In this document: one piece after another, positions 24,337 to 33,445 of the stretch
Layout of the letters: every line of letters begins with the position of its first letter
Position numbering within the stretch: position 1 is the first letter of the stretch
Assembly: GCA_963776935.1 (NCBI GenBank)
Contig: CAVZOP010000002.1
Span: forward strand, 682,001 to 746,000
DNA length: 64,000 nt
DNA from: JALOLG01 sp963776935
GTDB lineage: Bacteria > Actinomycetota > Acidimicrobiia > Acidimicrobiales > Ilumatobacteraceae
Direction of reading: 5' to 3'
Program-made: the position numbers and the translations under genes
The notes under the pieces: generated by a model
Databases searched by the model: none
What the model was told of the DNA's origin: nothing
The model's input: the letters and a program-made list of their open reading frames with translations, nothing else

Positions 24337-24626
24337 CGCTGACAAGGTGGGCATGGCCGCTCCATCGGACTCAGCGGGCCGGTTGGAGCTGGGGACAAGC
24401 AGAGCAGGGTCGTCGTCCGGTGACGGGAAGGCGGACCGACGGCTGCTGCCCCCCGAGAACCGCAGACGGACGGCGCGGCCTGAGAGCAAACGGAGAGACT
24501 TGAGATGGGGCCGCCGGACGACGAGGTCGGGCCATGTATCACCGAGTGCCAATCGCGCTCTCGTGGTGAGGCGCATTGCTTGACGATCCCGAGATCCGAC
24601 CGGGTCGGGCCGCGCAGGAGGTCAAC
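24337..24626 (+). promoter_or_regulatory. Possible long structured leader of the GGDEF-EAL gene
   Basis: The segment between the TACGGT box and the start has atypical codon use in all frames. It contains a paired stem (CGTCGTCCG at 24411-24419 with CGGACCGACG at 24432-24441, one bulge), then a CCCCCC-rich joint and further potential stems. I could not match it to a c-di-GMP, cobalamin or c-di-AMP riboswitch. The downstream c-di-GMP enzyme makes a regulatory RNA plausible but unproven. Confidence 0.25.
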
Positions 24627-27291
24627 TTGATCCGGGATCCTGCCGATGAGCAGTCGATGATGCACGCGGCGAGAGCGCCGTCAGGCGCCGTCGTGGCAGC
24701 GGTCGGCCTGGCGCTCGCAACTCTCGTCGCGCCCACGGCGCGGTTGTCCGAGTCCGTCGTCGCCGCCGTCCCCGTGGCGGCCGCGGTCGCGATCGTGATC
24801 GGAGTGCTGAAGTACCGCCCGGTGCGGCCGATGCCGTGGCTGATGCTGGCGCTCGGGATGCTCGGGCTGGCGGCCGCCACCGTGGCGTGGTCGGATGCGT
24901 TCTTCGGCGGCGACCTGGCCTACCCGGGCATCGGCGAGGCCGTGGGTGTGCTCGCCTACCCCGCCATCTTCGTCGGCGTCGTCGGGATCACGTCGCGCCA
25001 GCGCGGGGCGAGGGATCTCCTGGGTGGCGCTGAACCGGTGATCTACACGATCGCCCTCTCCGCCCTCGTGTGGCTGGCGGTGATGGAGCCGTGGTTCGAC
25101 CGCCGAGAGCTTCCCGTCGCAGGTTCGCAGTGGATCTGGCTGTTCGTCGGCCTCGACGTTCTCCTCGCCCTGCTCGCGTATCGCCGAGCCGGCGACTGGC
25201 CGGCCGGCCGGCGGGTGCTGCTCACACTCGCCGGGGCGTTCGTCGCCATGGCCGCCGCGCACGCGCTCGTGGGCTGGCAACGTGACGCAGGGAGCATCGA
25301 GCCCGGGAGCCTCGCGTCGGCCTCGCTGATCGTCGCCCCTGCGATCATCGGCATCGCCGCGCTCATCCCATCGATGGCGTCGACCCCACGCGGTGCCGAG
25401 CAGGCCCTGCGAGCTGCGCTGGTCGCAGCTCGTCGGACTGTCGATCGCGGCGCTCGTCCCGGTCGGGGCGATGGCGCTGATGCTCGTCGTCGACGAGGCG
25501 TCGCGCGCCACCGTCACGGTGATCTCGGCGTCGACGCTCGGAATCGTCCTGCTCTCGCTGACCCGGATGTGGGGACTCGTGAACACGGTTCGGGAGCTGA
25601 CCGAACGGCAGGGCCACGATCGCCTGGCGGCGATGGTCGAGCACTCGAGCGACGTCGTGTTGCTCGCCGATCCGAGTGGCCGGGTGAGCTACGCCAGCCC
25701 GGGTCTGCTCAGCACGCTCGGCCACCAGCCGTCGACGTGGGTCGGCCGCCACCTCGTCGACGTGATCGCCGACGAGGAGCGCGGCAAGGTGGCGAACCAG
25801 TTGCGGCGCCTCCTCGAAGCCGGCACCGGCAACACCGTGGAGTTCGAGGCGACGCTGCTGCGGGTCGACGGCAACCGCCGCCGCGCCAACGTCGTGATCG
25901 CCAACCTGCTCGGCGAGACGGCGGTCGACGGCATCGTGGCGACGTTCCGCGACATCACCGAACAGCGCAACCTCGAGCGCCAGCTCAGCCATCGCGCCTT
26001 CCACGACGAGCTCACCGGTCTCGCCAACCGGGCATTGTTCCTCGACCGCATGGATCACGCGCTCCGCGTCGCTCGGTCCGAGCGCGATCCCGTGGTCGTG
26101 CTGTTCGTCGATCTCGACGACTTCAAGCGTGTCAACGACGACCTCGGTCACGCGGTCGGCGACCAGGTTCTGAAGTCGGTCGCCGCCTGCATCCGCAAGA
26201 GCGCCGGTTCGGGCGACACCGCCGCCCGGCTCGGGGGCGACGAGTTCGCGATCCTGCTCGAGGACGTCGGGGGCGTCGACCGCGCGATCGACGTCGCCGA
26301 GCGCCTGCTCAAGCTGCTCCGTGTCCCGGTCGCCGTCGCCGGCTACGACCTGACGGTGCTGGCGAGCATCGGTGTCGCGGTGGCGACGCCGAACATGAAC
26401 ACCACCAGCCTCCTGCGTGACGCCGACATCGCGATGTACGAGGCGAAGCGGGCGGGTAAGGGCCAGATCCGCATCTTCGACCCGGCGATGCGGATGGTCG
26501 CCACCAAGCACCTCGAATACCGCGCCGAGCTCGGGGACGCCCTCGACGACGGCCAGCTGCGGCTCGTCTACATGCCGTTCGTCGACATGCGCAGCGGCGA
26601 GGTGCGTGGCGCCGAGGCACTGGTCCGCTGGCACCACCCCCAGCACGGCGACATCTCGCCGGTCGAGTTCGTGCCGATCGCCGAGCGCACCGGTCTCATC
26701 GTGCCGATCGGTTACTGGGTGCTCGACGAGGCGCTCAAGCAGGCGGCCGGATGGCGGCCCGACGCGGGCCTGTTCGTGAGCATCAACGCATCGCCGGTGC
26801 AGGTCCGCCAGCCCGACTTCGTCGAGCATGTGCTCTCGGCGCTCGAACGCCACCGCCTCGAGCCACACATGCTGATGGTGGAGATGGCCGAGAGCGTTCT
26901 CGTCGAGGAGAACGAGCGAGCCGCGGACACCGTTGCCCTGCTCCGCGAGCACGGCGTGCGGATCGCGATCGACGACTTCGGCGCCGGCTACTGCTCGCTC
27001 AGCTACCTTCAGCGCCACCCGGTCGACATGATCAAGATCGACCGCGCGTTCATCGACGAGTTGGGCCGTGAACCGCTCGGCAACACACTCGCCCGCACGA
27101 TCCTGCAGATGGCGAGCTCGCTCGACATCCGCACCGTCGCCGAGGGCATCGAGACCACGGTGCAGCTCCGCGAGCTGCGGCGGCTCGGCTGCGATCTCGG
27201 GCAGGGCTATCTGCTGTCGCGACCGCTCGAGACGCAGGCCCTCGTGCGGCGATTCGCCGGCGTGACGTCGGCTGCCGGCGCCATCGCATAA
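24627..27291 (+). CDS. Membrane PAS-GGDEF-EAL cyclic-di-GMP synthase/phosphodiesterase (one apparent frameshift)
   Basis: Bifunctional-looking c-di-GMP enzyme, about 888 residues. About ten hydrophobic helices fill the first 325 residues, then a PAS domain (MVEHSSDVVLLADPSGRVSYAS), GGDEF (RLGGDEFAILLED, about residue 535) and EAL (GAEALVRWHHP, about 665; later DDFGAGYCSLSYL and AEGIETT). Both active-site signatures are intact. The RXXD inhibitory site before GGDEF is absent. Frame changes at about 25401-25420; dropping one base joins …EQALRLRWSQLVGL…. TTG 24627 is chosen because AGGAGG lies 5 nt before it. The gene interrupts the PatA-pimA neighbourhood; the sensed signal is unknown. Confidence 0.85.
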
Positions 27292-27310
27292 CGACCGCCC
27301 CGGAGCCTCC

Positions 27311-27401
27311 GGGTACGGTGCGCTCGTCATGTTCCGGCGCACCGTCGGCCGCGGGCGCGGTCTCTTGACAATCGCGACGGGTACGGTGCGCTCGTCATGT
27401 T
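27311..27401 (+). repeat. 23-bp direct repeat containing promoter box and start codon (pimA)
   Basis: Copies at 27311-27333 and 27379-27401 are identical: each has TACGGT and, 9 nt later, ATG-TT. The second copy is the pimA start; the first opens a different frame at ATG 27329. Period 68 bp. Confidence 0.85.
27382..27387 (+). promoter_or_regulatory. -10 box TACGGT before pimA
   Basis: Ends 9 nt before ATG 27397, no Shine-Dalgarno, leaderless pattern. An identical box at 27314-27319 precedes the duplicated ATG at 27329. Confidence 0.45.
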
Positions 27402-28476
27402 ACGGATCGGCCTGGTGTGCCCGTACAGCTTGTCGATCCCGGGCGGCGTCCAGGCCCAGGTGCTCGGTCTCGCTCGCGAGCTGCGCCGGCAGGGGCACGA
27501 GGCCCGCGTGCTCGGGCCGTGTGACGGCCCACCGCCGGCCTCGTTCGTGACCCCGCTCGGCGACAGCCTGCCGACGGCGGCCAACGGGTCGATCGCGCCG
27601 CTCGCGCCCGACCCGGCGGCCGCGATGCGCACGATCCGCGCCCTCAACGACGAACAGTTCGACGTGCTCAACGTGCACGAGCCGCTGGTGCCGGGACCGT
27701 CGCTGACCACGCTGAACGTGCACCCGGCACCGATCATCGGCACGTTCCACGCCGCCGGTCGGTCGACGAGCTATCGCGTCTTCCGCCCGGTCCTGCAGCG
27801 CCTGCTCGATCGGGTCGACCACCGCGTGGTGGTCTCGAAAGACGCCCTCGCGCTGGTGCAGGAGTACCTCGGCGGCGAGTACGAGGTCCTGTTCAACGGC
27901 GTCGAGACGGACGTGATCCGCGCCGTCGCGCCGTTCCCGCGCACGCGGCCGGCGATCTTCTTCATCGGCCGCCACGAGGAGCGCAAGGGCCTTGGCATCC
28001 TGCTGGCGACGATGGCGCGACTCGGCGCGGAGATCGAGCTCTGGGTCGCCGGCGACGGGCCGGACACGGCGCGCCTCAAAGCCGCCCACGGACACGACAC
28101 CCGCGTCACGTGGCTGGGGCGGATCTCGGAGGGCGACAAGCTCGCCCGCCTACGCGGCGCATCGGTGTTCTGCGCGCCCTCGCTCCACGGTGAATCGTTC
28201 GGCGTGGTGCTGGCCGAGGCGATGGCGGCGGGCACACCCGTCGTCGCGAGCGCGCTGCCCGGGTACCGCAACGTGGCGACCGACGGTGTCGACGCGGTGC
28301 TCGTCGAGCCGGGGGATCCCGACGCGTTGGCCACCGCGCTGACCCGCGTACTCGACGACGGGGAGCTCTCGGCGCGCCTCGTCGCGGCCGGCACGAGCCG
28401 CGCCGACGAGCTGTCGATGTCGAAGCTGGCCGCCCGCTACACGGCCATCTACCACACCGTCTTGGCCCGGCAGTGA
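27397..28476 (+). CDS. pimA: Phosphatidylinositol alpha-mannosyltransferase PimA
   Basis: GT4-family enzyme that puts the first mannose from GDP-mannose on phosphatidylinositol at the inner membrane face. 359 residues, usual PimA length. N-terminal GLVCPYSLSIPGGVQAQVLGLA is the family start with its glycine-rich loop. The nucleotide-sugar site includes IFFIGRHEERKGLGILL and SLHGESFGVVLAEAMAAGTPVVAS (EX7E). ATG 27397 lies in the second copy of a duplicated promoter-plus-start segment. With pgsA and the PatA-like gene it makes a PIM synthesis locus. Other GT4 mannosyltransferases are possible, but context supports PimA. Confidence 0.9.
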   Translation: MLRIGLVCPYSLSIPGGVQAQVLGLARELRRQGHEARVLGPCDGPPPASFVTPLGDSLPTAANGSIAPLAPDPAAAMRTIRALNDEQFDVLNVHEPLVPGPSLTTLNVHPAPIIGTFHAAGRSTSYRVFRPVLQRLLDRVDHRVVVSKDALALVQEYLGGEYEVLFNGVETDVIRAVAPFPRTRPAIFFIGRHEERKGLGILLATMARLGAEIELWVAGDGPDTARLKAAHGHDTRVTWLGRISEGDKLARLRGASVFCAPSLHGESFGVVLAEAMAAGTPVVASALPGYRNVATDGVDAVLVEPGDPDALATALTRVLDDGELSARLVAAGTSRADELSMSKLAARYTAIYHTVLARQ

Positions 28477-28478
28477 TC

Positions 28479-28500
28479 CCGGGTCGTTCACGCGACCCGG
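28479..28500 (+). terminator. Hairpin terminator after pimA
   Basis: Perfect 8-bp stem CCGGGTCG / CGACCCGG with 6-nt loop, starting 2 nt after the pimA stop and ending just before the lemA promoter. No T tract, as usual at high GC. Confidence 0.5.
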
Positions 28501-28503
28501 ACC

Positions 28504-28509
28504 TACACT
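28504..28509 (+). promoter_or_regulatory. -10 box TACACT before lemA
   Basis: Ends 7 nt before ATG 28517; placed directly after the pimA hairpin, so lemA-htpX starts a new leaderless transcript. Confidence 0.5.
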
Positions 28510-28516
28510 GAGGCGC

Positions 28517-29071
28517 ATGTGGTTCTTCATCATCGTGGTGATCATCGTGGTACTGCTCGTCGTGTACCTGATCACCGCCTACAACGGCCTGATCCGCCGG
28601 CGTAACCAGATCGAGAACGCCTGGTCGCAGATCGATGTCCAGTTGAAGCGGCGGCTCGACCTGATCCCGAACCTGGTCGAGACCGTCAAGGGGTACGCGG
28701 CCCACGAGAAAGAGACACTCGACGCGGTCATCAGGGCACGCAACGCGGCGATCGCCGCCCCCGATTCACCCAACGCCCAGGCCGCCGCCGAAGGTCAGTT
28801 GACCGGCGCCCTGCGCCAGGTGTTCGCCCTCGGCGAGGCCTACCCCGATCTCAAGGCCAACCAGAACTTCCTGGCCCTGCAGGAGGAACTGACCGCGACC
28901 GAGGGGCGCGTCGCATACGCGCGGCAGTTCTACAACGACAGTGTGCTCGCCTACAACAACAAGCTCCAGCAGTTCCCGACGATGTACTTCGCCCGGATTC
29001 TGAAGTTCGACCGGCGCGAGTACTTCGAGGCGGACGAGGCGGCACGCACCGCACCGTCCGTCGAGTTCTGA
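28517..29071 (+). CDS. lemA: LemA-family membrane protein
   Basis: 184 residues. One N-terminal transmembrane helix (FFIIVVIIVVLLVVYLITAYN) is followed by the LemA four-helix domain: NGLIRRRNQIENAWSQIDVQLKRR, DLIPNLVETVKGYAAHE, and FNDSVLAYN-type ending (here YNDSVLAYNNKLQQFP). The role of LemA is poorly defined; it often sits beside htpX and is thought to help membrane protein quality control. Here htpX follows after 28 bp, agreeing with that pairing. Start supported by the promoter position. Confidence 0.92.
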   Translation: MWFFIIVVIIVVLLVVYLITAYNGLIRRRNQIENAWSQIDVQLKRRLDLIPNLVETVKGYAAHEKETLDAVIRARNAAIAAPDSPNAQAAAEGQLTGALRQVFALGEAYPDLKANQNFLALQEELTATEGRVAYARQFYNDSVLAYNNKLQQFPTMYFARILKFDRREYFEADEAARTAPSVEF

Positions 29072-29099
29072 ACGTCACGTAGGCGCACTTCAAACCCCC

Positions 29100-30005
29100 A
29101 TGTACGACCAGATCGCGTCGAACAAACGCCGGAGCATCGCGCTCGTCGCGGCGTTCGTAGTGGTGCTCGCGCTCGTCGGCGCGGCCGTCGGAGTGCTGAT
29201 CGGGAACGGGATCGTGTTCACGGTCGTCGCCCTCGTGATCGCCGGAGCGGTGGCGTTCGCCTCCTACTGGAAGGCCGACGCCGTCGCCCTCGCGGTCAGC
29301 CGTGCCCGACCCGCCGACCCCCAGCAGTACCAGCGCCTACACAACCTCGTCGAAGGTCTGTGCATCGCCGGGGGGCTCCCCAAGCCGGGCGTCTACATCA
29401 TCGACGACCCGGCACCGAACGCCTTCGCGACGGGCCGCAACCCCAAGCACGCGGCGATCGCCGTCACCACCGGCCTGCTCGAGAAGATGAACCGGGTCGA
29501 GCTCGAGGGGGTCGTGGCCCATGAATTGAGTCACATCCGCCACTACGACATCCTCGTGTCCACGCTGGCGGTCACCCTCGTCGGCAGCATCGCCCTCCTG
29601 ACCGACATCGCGATCCGCACGATGTGGTGGAACGGGGGGCGCGTCGCGCGATCGGGTGATCGCGAGAACTCCAACAACCCGCTGGCAGTGGTCGGTTTCG
29701 TGCTGTTGATCCTGGCGCCGATCGTCGCCAAGGGGATGCAGGCGGCGATCTCGCGGCGCCGGGAAACGCTCGCCGATGTGGGGGCCTGCCAGCTCACCCG
29801 CTACCCGCCAGGACTGATCGCGGCGCTCGAAAAACTGAAGGCCGACACGACGGTGACGCACGCAGCGTCGACCGCTACGGCACACTTGTGGATCGAACAA
29901 CCGATGAGCGGGGTGGCCGACAATGGTCGGCTGGGCGGCATTCATCGGCTGTTCGACACTCACCCTCCGCTCGACGAGCGCATCGCATTGCTGAGAGAAC
30001 TGTGA
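29100..30005 (+). CDS. htpX: HtpX-like M48 membrane zinc metalloprotease
   Basis: 301 residues. Two N-terminal transmembrane helices (about 12-34 and 37-56), the zinc site HELSH at 141-145 with the third ligand Glu in the later RRRETLADVGAC segment, and two further hydrophobic stretches at about 155-170 and 196-212. Degrades misfolded membrane proteins in the cytoplasmic membrane. Co-occurrence with lemA is typical. ATG 29100 is 28 bp after lemA. The stop overlaps the GTG of the DUF3048 gene (GTGA), implying coupling of the three genes. Confidence 0.93.
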   Translation: MYDQIASNKRRSIALVAAFVVVLALVGAAVGVLIGNGIVFTVVALVIAGAVAFASYWKADAVALAVSRARPADPQQYQRLHNLVEGLCIAGGLPKPGVYIIDDPAPNAFATGRNPKHAAIAVTTGLLEKMNRVELEGVVAHELSHIRHYDILVSTLAVTLVGSIALLTDIAIRTMWWNGGRVARSGDRENSNNPLAVVGFVLLILAPIVAKGMQAAISRRRETLADVGACQLTRYPPGLIAALEKLKADTTVTHAASTATAHLWIEQPMSGVADNGRLGGIHRLFDTHPPLDERIALLREL

Positions 30006-31104
30006 CTCCAACCATCTACCGCACGACTGTTGTCGCGCTCGCGGTCGCCATGCTCGCCGCCTGCTCGTCGGGCGGCAATGCCGAATCGACCACGACGACC
30101 ACCGTCCCGCGCACCACCACGACCTCCACATCGACCACGACGACGACCGTCCCGCGGACACCACCACGTCGTCTTCGACGTCGACGAGCACGACGACCAC
30201 GTTGCCGCAAGTGATCCGGATGCCGCTCACGGGCGAGCCCGTCAGCTCGGCCGACGAGATCATCCAGCGACCGGCGCTGGTGGTCAAGATCGACAACCAC
30301 CCGGCGGCGCGCCCGCAGGCGGGGCTCAACAACGCCGACATCGTCTTCGAGGAGATCGTCGAGGGCACCCTCACCCGCTTCGCCGCGGTCTTCCAGACCC
30401 AGGACTCCGACCCGGTCGGTCCGATCCGTTCCGGCCGCTCGCAGGACGTCGACATGCTGGGCCCACTCAACGGTCCGGCGTTCGCATGGAGTGGCGGCAA
30501 CGCAGGCGTCCGCAACCTGATCCGCAACTCCGACTTCATCAACCTCGACGCCGGCTTCACGCCCGGGTACTACCGCCGTTCGGGCCGGGGCGGGGCGCCG
30601 CACAACCTGTACTCGAGCACCGCGGCACTGTGGGCGAACGTTCCTCCCGAGCAGATGGTCGCGCCACCCGAGATCCTCACCTACCTCCGCCCCGAGGAGA
30701 CGTTCAGCGGGGAGCCGGCGACCGTCATCGACGTGCCCATGGACGGCATTCGGGTCCGGTGGGAGTGGGACGCCGACGACGGCGTCTACCGCCGCTTCCA
30801 GAACGACAACAGCCACGAGACCGAGGGCGCCGGTCAGGTCGAGGCCGAGAACATCGTGGTGATGGGTGTCGAGTACCACCGCAGCGCCGTCGACCGCAAC
30901 AGCCCGGAGGCGCAGACGCTCGGCTCCGGCCCGGTCTACGTGTTCGCCGACGGCCAGCTGCGCGTCGGGGTGTGGATCCATCTCGATCGTCTCGACCCGT
31001 ACGGTCTGGTCGCCCCCGACGACTCGCTCATCGGCATCCCGCCCGGTCGCACGTGGATCGAGCTCGCCTACAACGCCGAGAACTTCGTCACCTGGCAGGC
31101 CTGA
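30002..31104 (+). CDS. DUF3048 lipoprotein (YerB-like; one apparent frameshift)
   Basis: Exported lipoprotein, about 366 residues. Signal peptide with lipobox LAAC at about residues 17-20, then a Thr/Ser-rich linker (about 25-70), then the DUF3048 domain: RPALVVKIDNHPAARPQAGLNNADIVFEE, TRFAAVF, PVGPIRSGRSQDVDML, and the C-terminal WIELAYNAENFVTWQ part. The frame changes at about 30151-30156 inside the linker; adding one G gives …VPADTTTSSSTST…. Function of the domain is unknown; Bacillus YerB is its named member. GTG 30002 overlaps the htpX stop. LspA at 4.1 kb would process it. Confidence 0.85.
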
Positions 31105-31144
31105 CAGGTAGCGATTCCACCACAGAACCGCTGGCGGTGATCGG

Positions 31145-31150
31145 TACGAT
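31145..31150 (+). promoter_or_regulatory. -10 box TACGAT before pdxS
   Basis: Ends 6 nt before ATG 31157, the tightest of the leaderless-type promoters in the window. Confidence 0.45.
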
Positions 31151-31156
31151 GAGGGT

Positions 31157-32071
31157 ATGAGCGAGCACGCGACATCACCCCAGTCGTCCGCTGGGCGCCT
31201 CACCGGCGCGTTCCCGGTCAAGCGCGGTCTCGCCGAGATGCTCAAGGGTGGCGTGATCATGGACGTCGTCACCGCCGAGCAGGCCAAGATCGCCGAGGAC
31301 GCCGGCGCCTGCGCCGTGATGGCGCTCGAACGGGTGCCCGCCGACATCCGCCGCGACGGCGGTGTGTCGCGGATGAGCGATCCGGAGATGATCGAGAAGA
31401 TCCAGAGCGCCGTCACCATCCCTGTCATGGCCAAGGCGCGCATCGGTCACTTCGTCGAGGCCCAGATCCTCGAATCACTCGGCGTCGACTTCGTCGACGA
31501 GTCCGAGGTGTTGAGCCCCGCCGACGAGGCCCACCACATCGACAAGTGGGCGTTCAAGGTCCCGTTCGTGTGCGGCGCCACCAACCTCGGCGAGGCACTG
31601 CGACGCATCAGCGAAGGCGCGGCGATGATCCGTTCGAAGGGTGAAGCCGGCACCGGCAACATCGTCGAGGCGGTGCGCCACCTGCGTTCGATCACGGGCG
31701 ACATGCGCAAGATCACGCAGGCCGACTCGGCCGAGCTGTTCGACTGGGCCAAGCAACTCGGCGCCCCGTTGCCGCTCGTGCAAGAGGTCGCCGAGTCGGG
31801 CTGGCTCCCGGTGCCGTTGTTCTGCGCCGGTGGCATCGCCACCCCGGCCGACGCGGCGATGGCGATGCAACTCGGCGCCGAAGCGGTGTTCGTCGGATCG
31901 GGCATCTTCAAGAGCGACGATCCGGCGCCACGCGCCCGTGCCATCGTCGAGGCCACCACGCACTTCAAGGATCCGCAGATCCTCGCCAAGGTCAGTCGCG
32001 GTCTCGGTGCGCCGATGACCGGGATCGGTATGGACGAGATCAATCAACGGTTCGCGGAGCGTGGCTGGTGA
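31157..32071 (+). CDS. pdxS: Pyridoxal 5'-phosphate synthase subunit PdxS
   Basis: Synthase subunit that builds PLP from ribose 5-phosphate, glyceraldehyde 3-phosphate and ammonia. 304 residues, (beta/alpha)8 barrel. Schiff-base lysines are in the MLKGGVIMDVV/VMAKARIGHFVEAQI region (the latter around residue 95) and in RSKGEAGTGNIVEAVRH (about 160). The C-terminal GAEAVFVGSGIF phosphate loop is present. Highly conserved and intact. It is followed after 27 bp by pdxT, the glutaminase partner, forming the 12+12 PLP synthase complex. The same pair lies between pimA and yebC in mycobacteria. Confidence 0.97.
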   Translation: MSEHATSPQSSAGRLTGAFPVKRGLAEMLKGGVIMDVVTAEQAKIAEDAGACAVMALERVPADIRRDGGVSRMSDPEMIEKIQSAVTIPVMAKARIGHFVEAQILESLGVDFVDESEVLSPADEAHHIDKWAFKVPFVCGATNLGEALRRISEGAAMIRSKGEAGTGNIVEAVRHLRSITGDMRKITQADSAELFDWAKQLGAPLPLVQEVAESGWLPVPLFCAGGIATPADAAMAMQLGAEAVFVGSGIFKSDDPAPRARAIVEATTHFKDPQILAKVSRGLGAPMTGIGMDEINQRFAERGW

Positions 32072-32098
32072 GCGCCCGATCGACCGCGGAGCCTCCAG

Positions 32099-32683
32099 GT
32101 GAACGCGCCGTTCGTCGGCGTGCTCGCGTTGCAGGGTGCGTTCGTCGCCCATCAGCAGCGCCTCGCTGAGCTCGACATCCGCACCCGCCAGGTGCGCACG
32201 CCCGCCGACCTCGACGGGATCGACGCGCTCGTGATGCCGGGCGGCGAGAGCACGACGATGTCGAAGCTGCTCACGTCGAGTGGGCTGTTCGACGACCTGA
32301 AGGCGCGGATGAGCGACGGGCTGGCGGTGTTCGGCACGTGCGCCGGGATGATCCTGCTGGCGACCGAGGTGGTCGACGGCCGTCCTGACCAGCGCAGCTT
32401 CGGCATGATCGACCTCGTGGTACGCCGCAACGGCTACGGGCGTCAGGTCGAGAGCTTCGAAGCCGATCTCGCGATCGACGGACTCGGACCCGACGCGCCG
32501 CCGTTCCACGGGGTCTTCATCCGGGCCCCGATGGTCGAGTCGGCCGGCGAGGCGGTCGAGGTGCTCGCCGTCCACGAGGGCGTCCCTGTGCTCGCGCGGC
32601 AGGGGCGCATTACCGTGGCATCGTTCCATCCCGAACTCACCGCCGATCACCGCCTACACGCCCTGTTCGTCGAGCACATCTGA
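32099..32683 (+). CDS. pdxT: Pyridoxal 5'-phosphate synthase glutaminase subunit PdxT
   Basis: Class I glutamine amidotransferase supplying ammonia to PdxS. 194 residues. The GVLALQGAFVAHQQRL start, the MPGGESTTMSKLL block, the nucleophile Cys in FGTCAGMILLA (about residue 81) and the His-Glu pair in FHPEL near the C-terminus are all present. GTG 32099 gives the normal N-terminus. Only 12 bp separate it from yebC, so pdxS-pdxT-yebC-bcp may be one transcript. Confidence 0.95.
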   Translation: MNAPFVGVLALQGAFVAHQQRLAELDIRTRQVRTPADLDGIDALVMPGGESTTMSKLLTSSGLFDDLKARMSDGLAVFGTCAGMILLATEVVDGRPDQRSFGMIDLVVRRNGYGRQVESFEADLAIDGLGPDAPPFHGVFIRAPMVESAGEAVEVLAVHEGVPVLARQGRITVASFHPELTADHRLHALFVEHI

Positions 32684-32695
32684 ACGGAGACCGAG

Positions 32696-33445
32696 ATGTC
32701 CGGCCACTCCAAGTGGGCAACCATCAAGCACAAGAAGGGCGCCGTCGACAAGGCGCGCGGGAAGCTCTTCAACAAGATCGCCCGGCAACTCGAGGTCGCC
32801 GCACGTGAAGGCGGCGGCGACGTGACCACGAACGCCACGCTGCGAACCGTCGTCCAGAAGGCCAAGGCCGCGCAGATGACCAACGACGCCATCGATCGGG
32901 CCATCAAGCGCGGTACCGGCGAGAACGACGGGGGCACGTACGAGGCCATCACCTACGAGGGATACGCGCCCGGCGGAGTCGCGCTGCTGATCGACGTGCT
33001 GACCGACAACCGCAACCGCACCGGATCGGAGATCCGCAACATCTTCACCAAGATGGGCGGTTCGATGGCCGAGCCGGGCGCCGTGGGGTGGCAGTTCAAG
33101 CGGCAGGGTGTGGTGCTCGTCGGCGGCCAGGTCAGCGAGGACGACGTGATGCTGACCGCCCTGGATGCCGGGGCCGACGACGTCGCCGACGACGGCGGCA
33201 CATGGCGCATCACGTCCGACCCGTCGCTGACGTTCGAGATCAAAGCGGCGCTCGAGGCGGCCGGTTTCGAGGTGATCTCGGCCGACTCGCCGATGGTGTC
33301 GGAGACGTTCGTGCCGGTCACCGACGTCGAGGACGCGAGGAAGGTGCTGCGGATCCTCGAGGCGATCGAGGACAACGACGACGTCCAAGACGTGTACTCG
33401 AACTTCGACATCGACGACGACGTGCTGGAAGCAGCGGCCGGATGA
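32696..33445 (+). CDS. yebC: YebC/PmpR-family regulatory/translation factor
   Basis: 249 residues. Starts with MSGHSKWATIKHKKGAVDKARGK, the family hallmark; the acidic second domain and C-terminal alpha/beta domain follow. Family members were described as DNA-binding regulators (often of ruvC-type promoters) and more recently as factors helping ribosomes through proline stretches. Located just upstream of bcp and the ruvCAB cluster, as in many actinobacteria. The stop overlaps the bcp start as ATGA. Confidence 0.95.
   Translation: MSGHSKWATIKHKKGAVDKARGKLFNKIARQLEVAAREGGGDVTTNATLRTVVQKAKAAQMTNDAIDRAIKRGTGENDGGTYEAITYEGYAPGGVALLIDVLTDNRNRTGSEIRNIFTKMGGSMAEPGAVGWQFKRQGVVLVGGQVSEDDVMLTALDAGADDVADDGGTWRITSDPSLTFEIKAALEAAGFEVISADSPMVSETFVPVTDVEDARKVLRILEAIEDNDDVQDVYSNFDIDDDVLEAAAG

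Noticed and set aside
24329..24583. 85-codon plus-strand ORF from a GTG before the GGDEF-EAL gene
   Set aside because: Codon use with several AGA codons and no recognisable fold; more likely untranslated leader.
24337..24626. Known c-di-GMP (GEMM) or cobalamin riboswitch
   Set aside because: I could not find the conserved core of either; only generic stems are visible.
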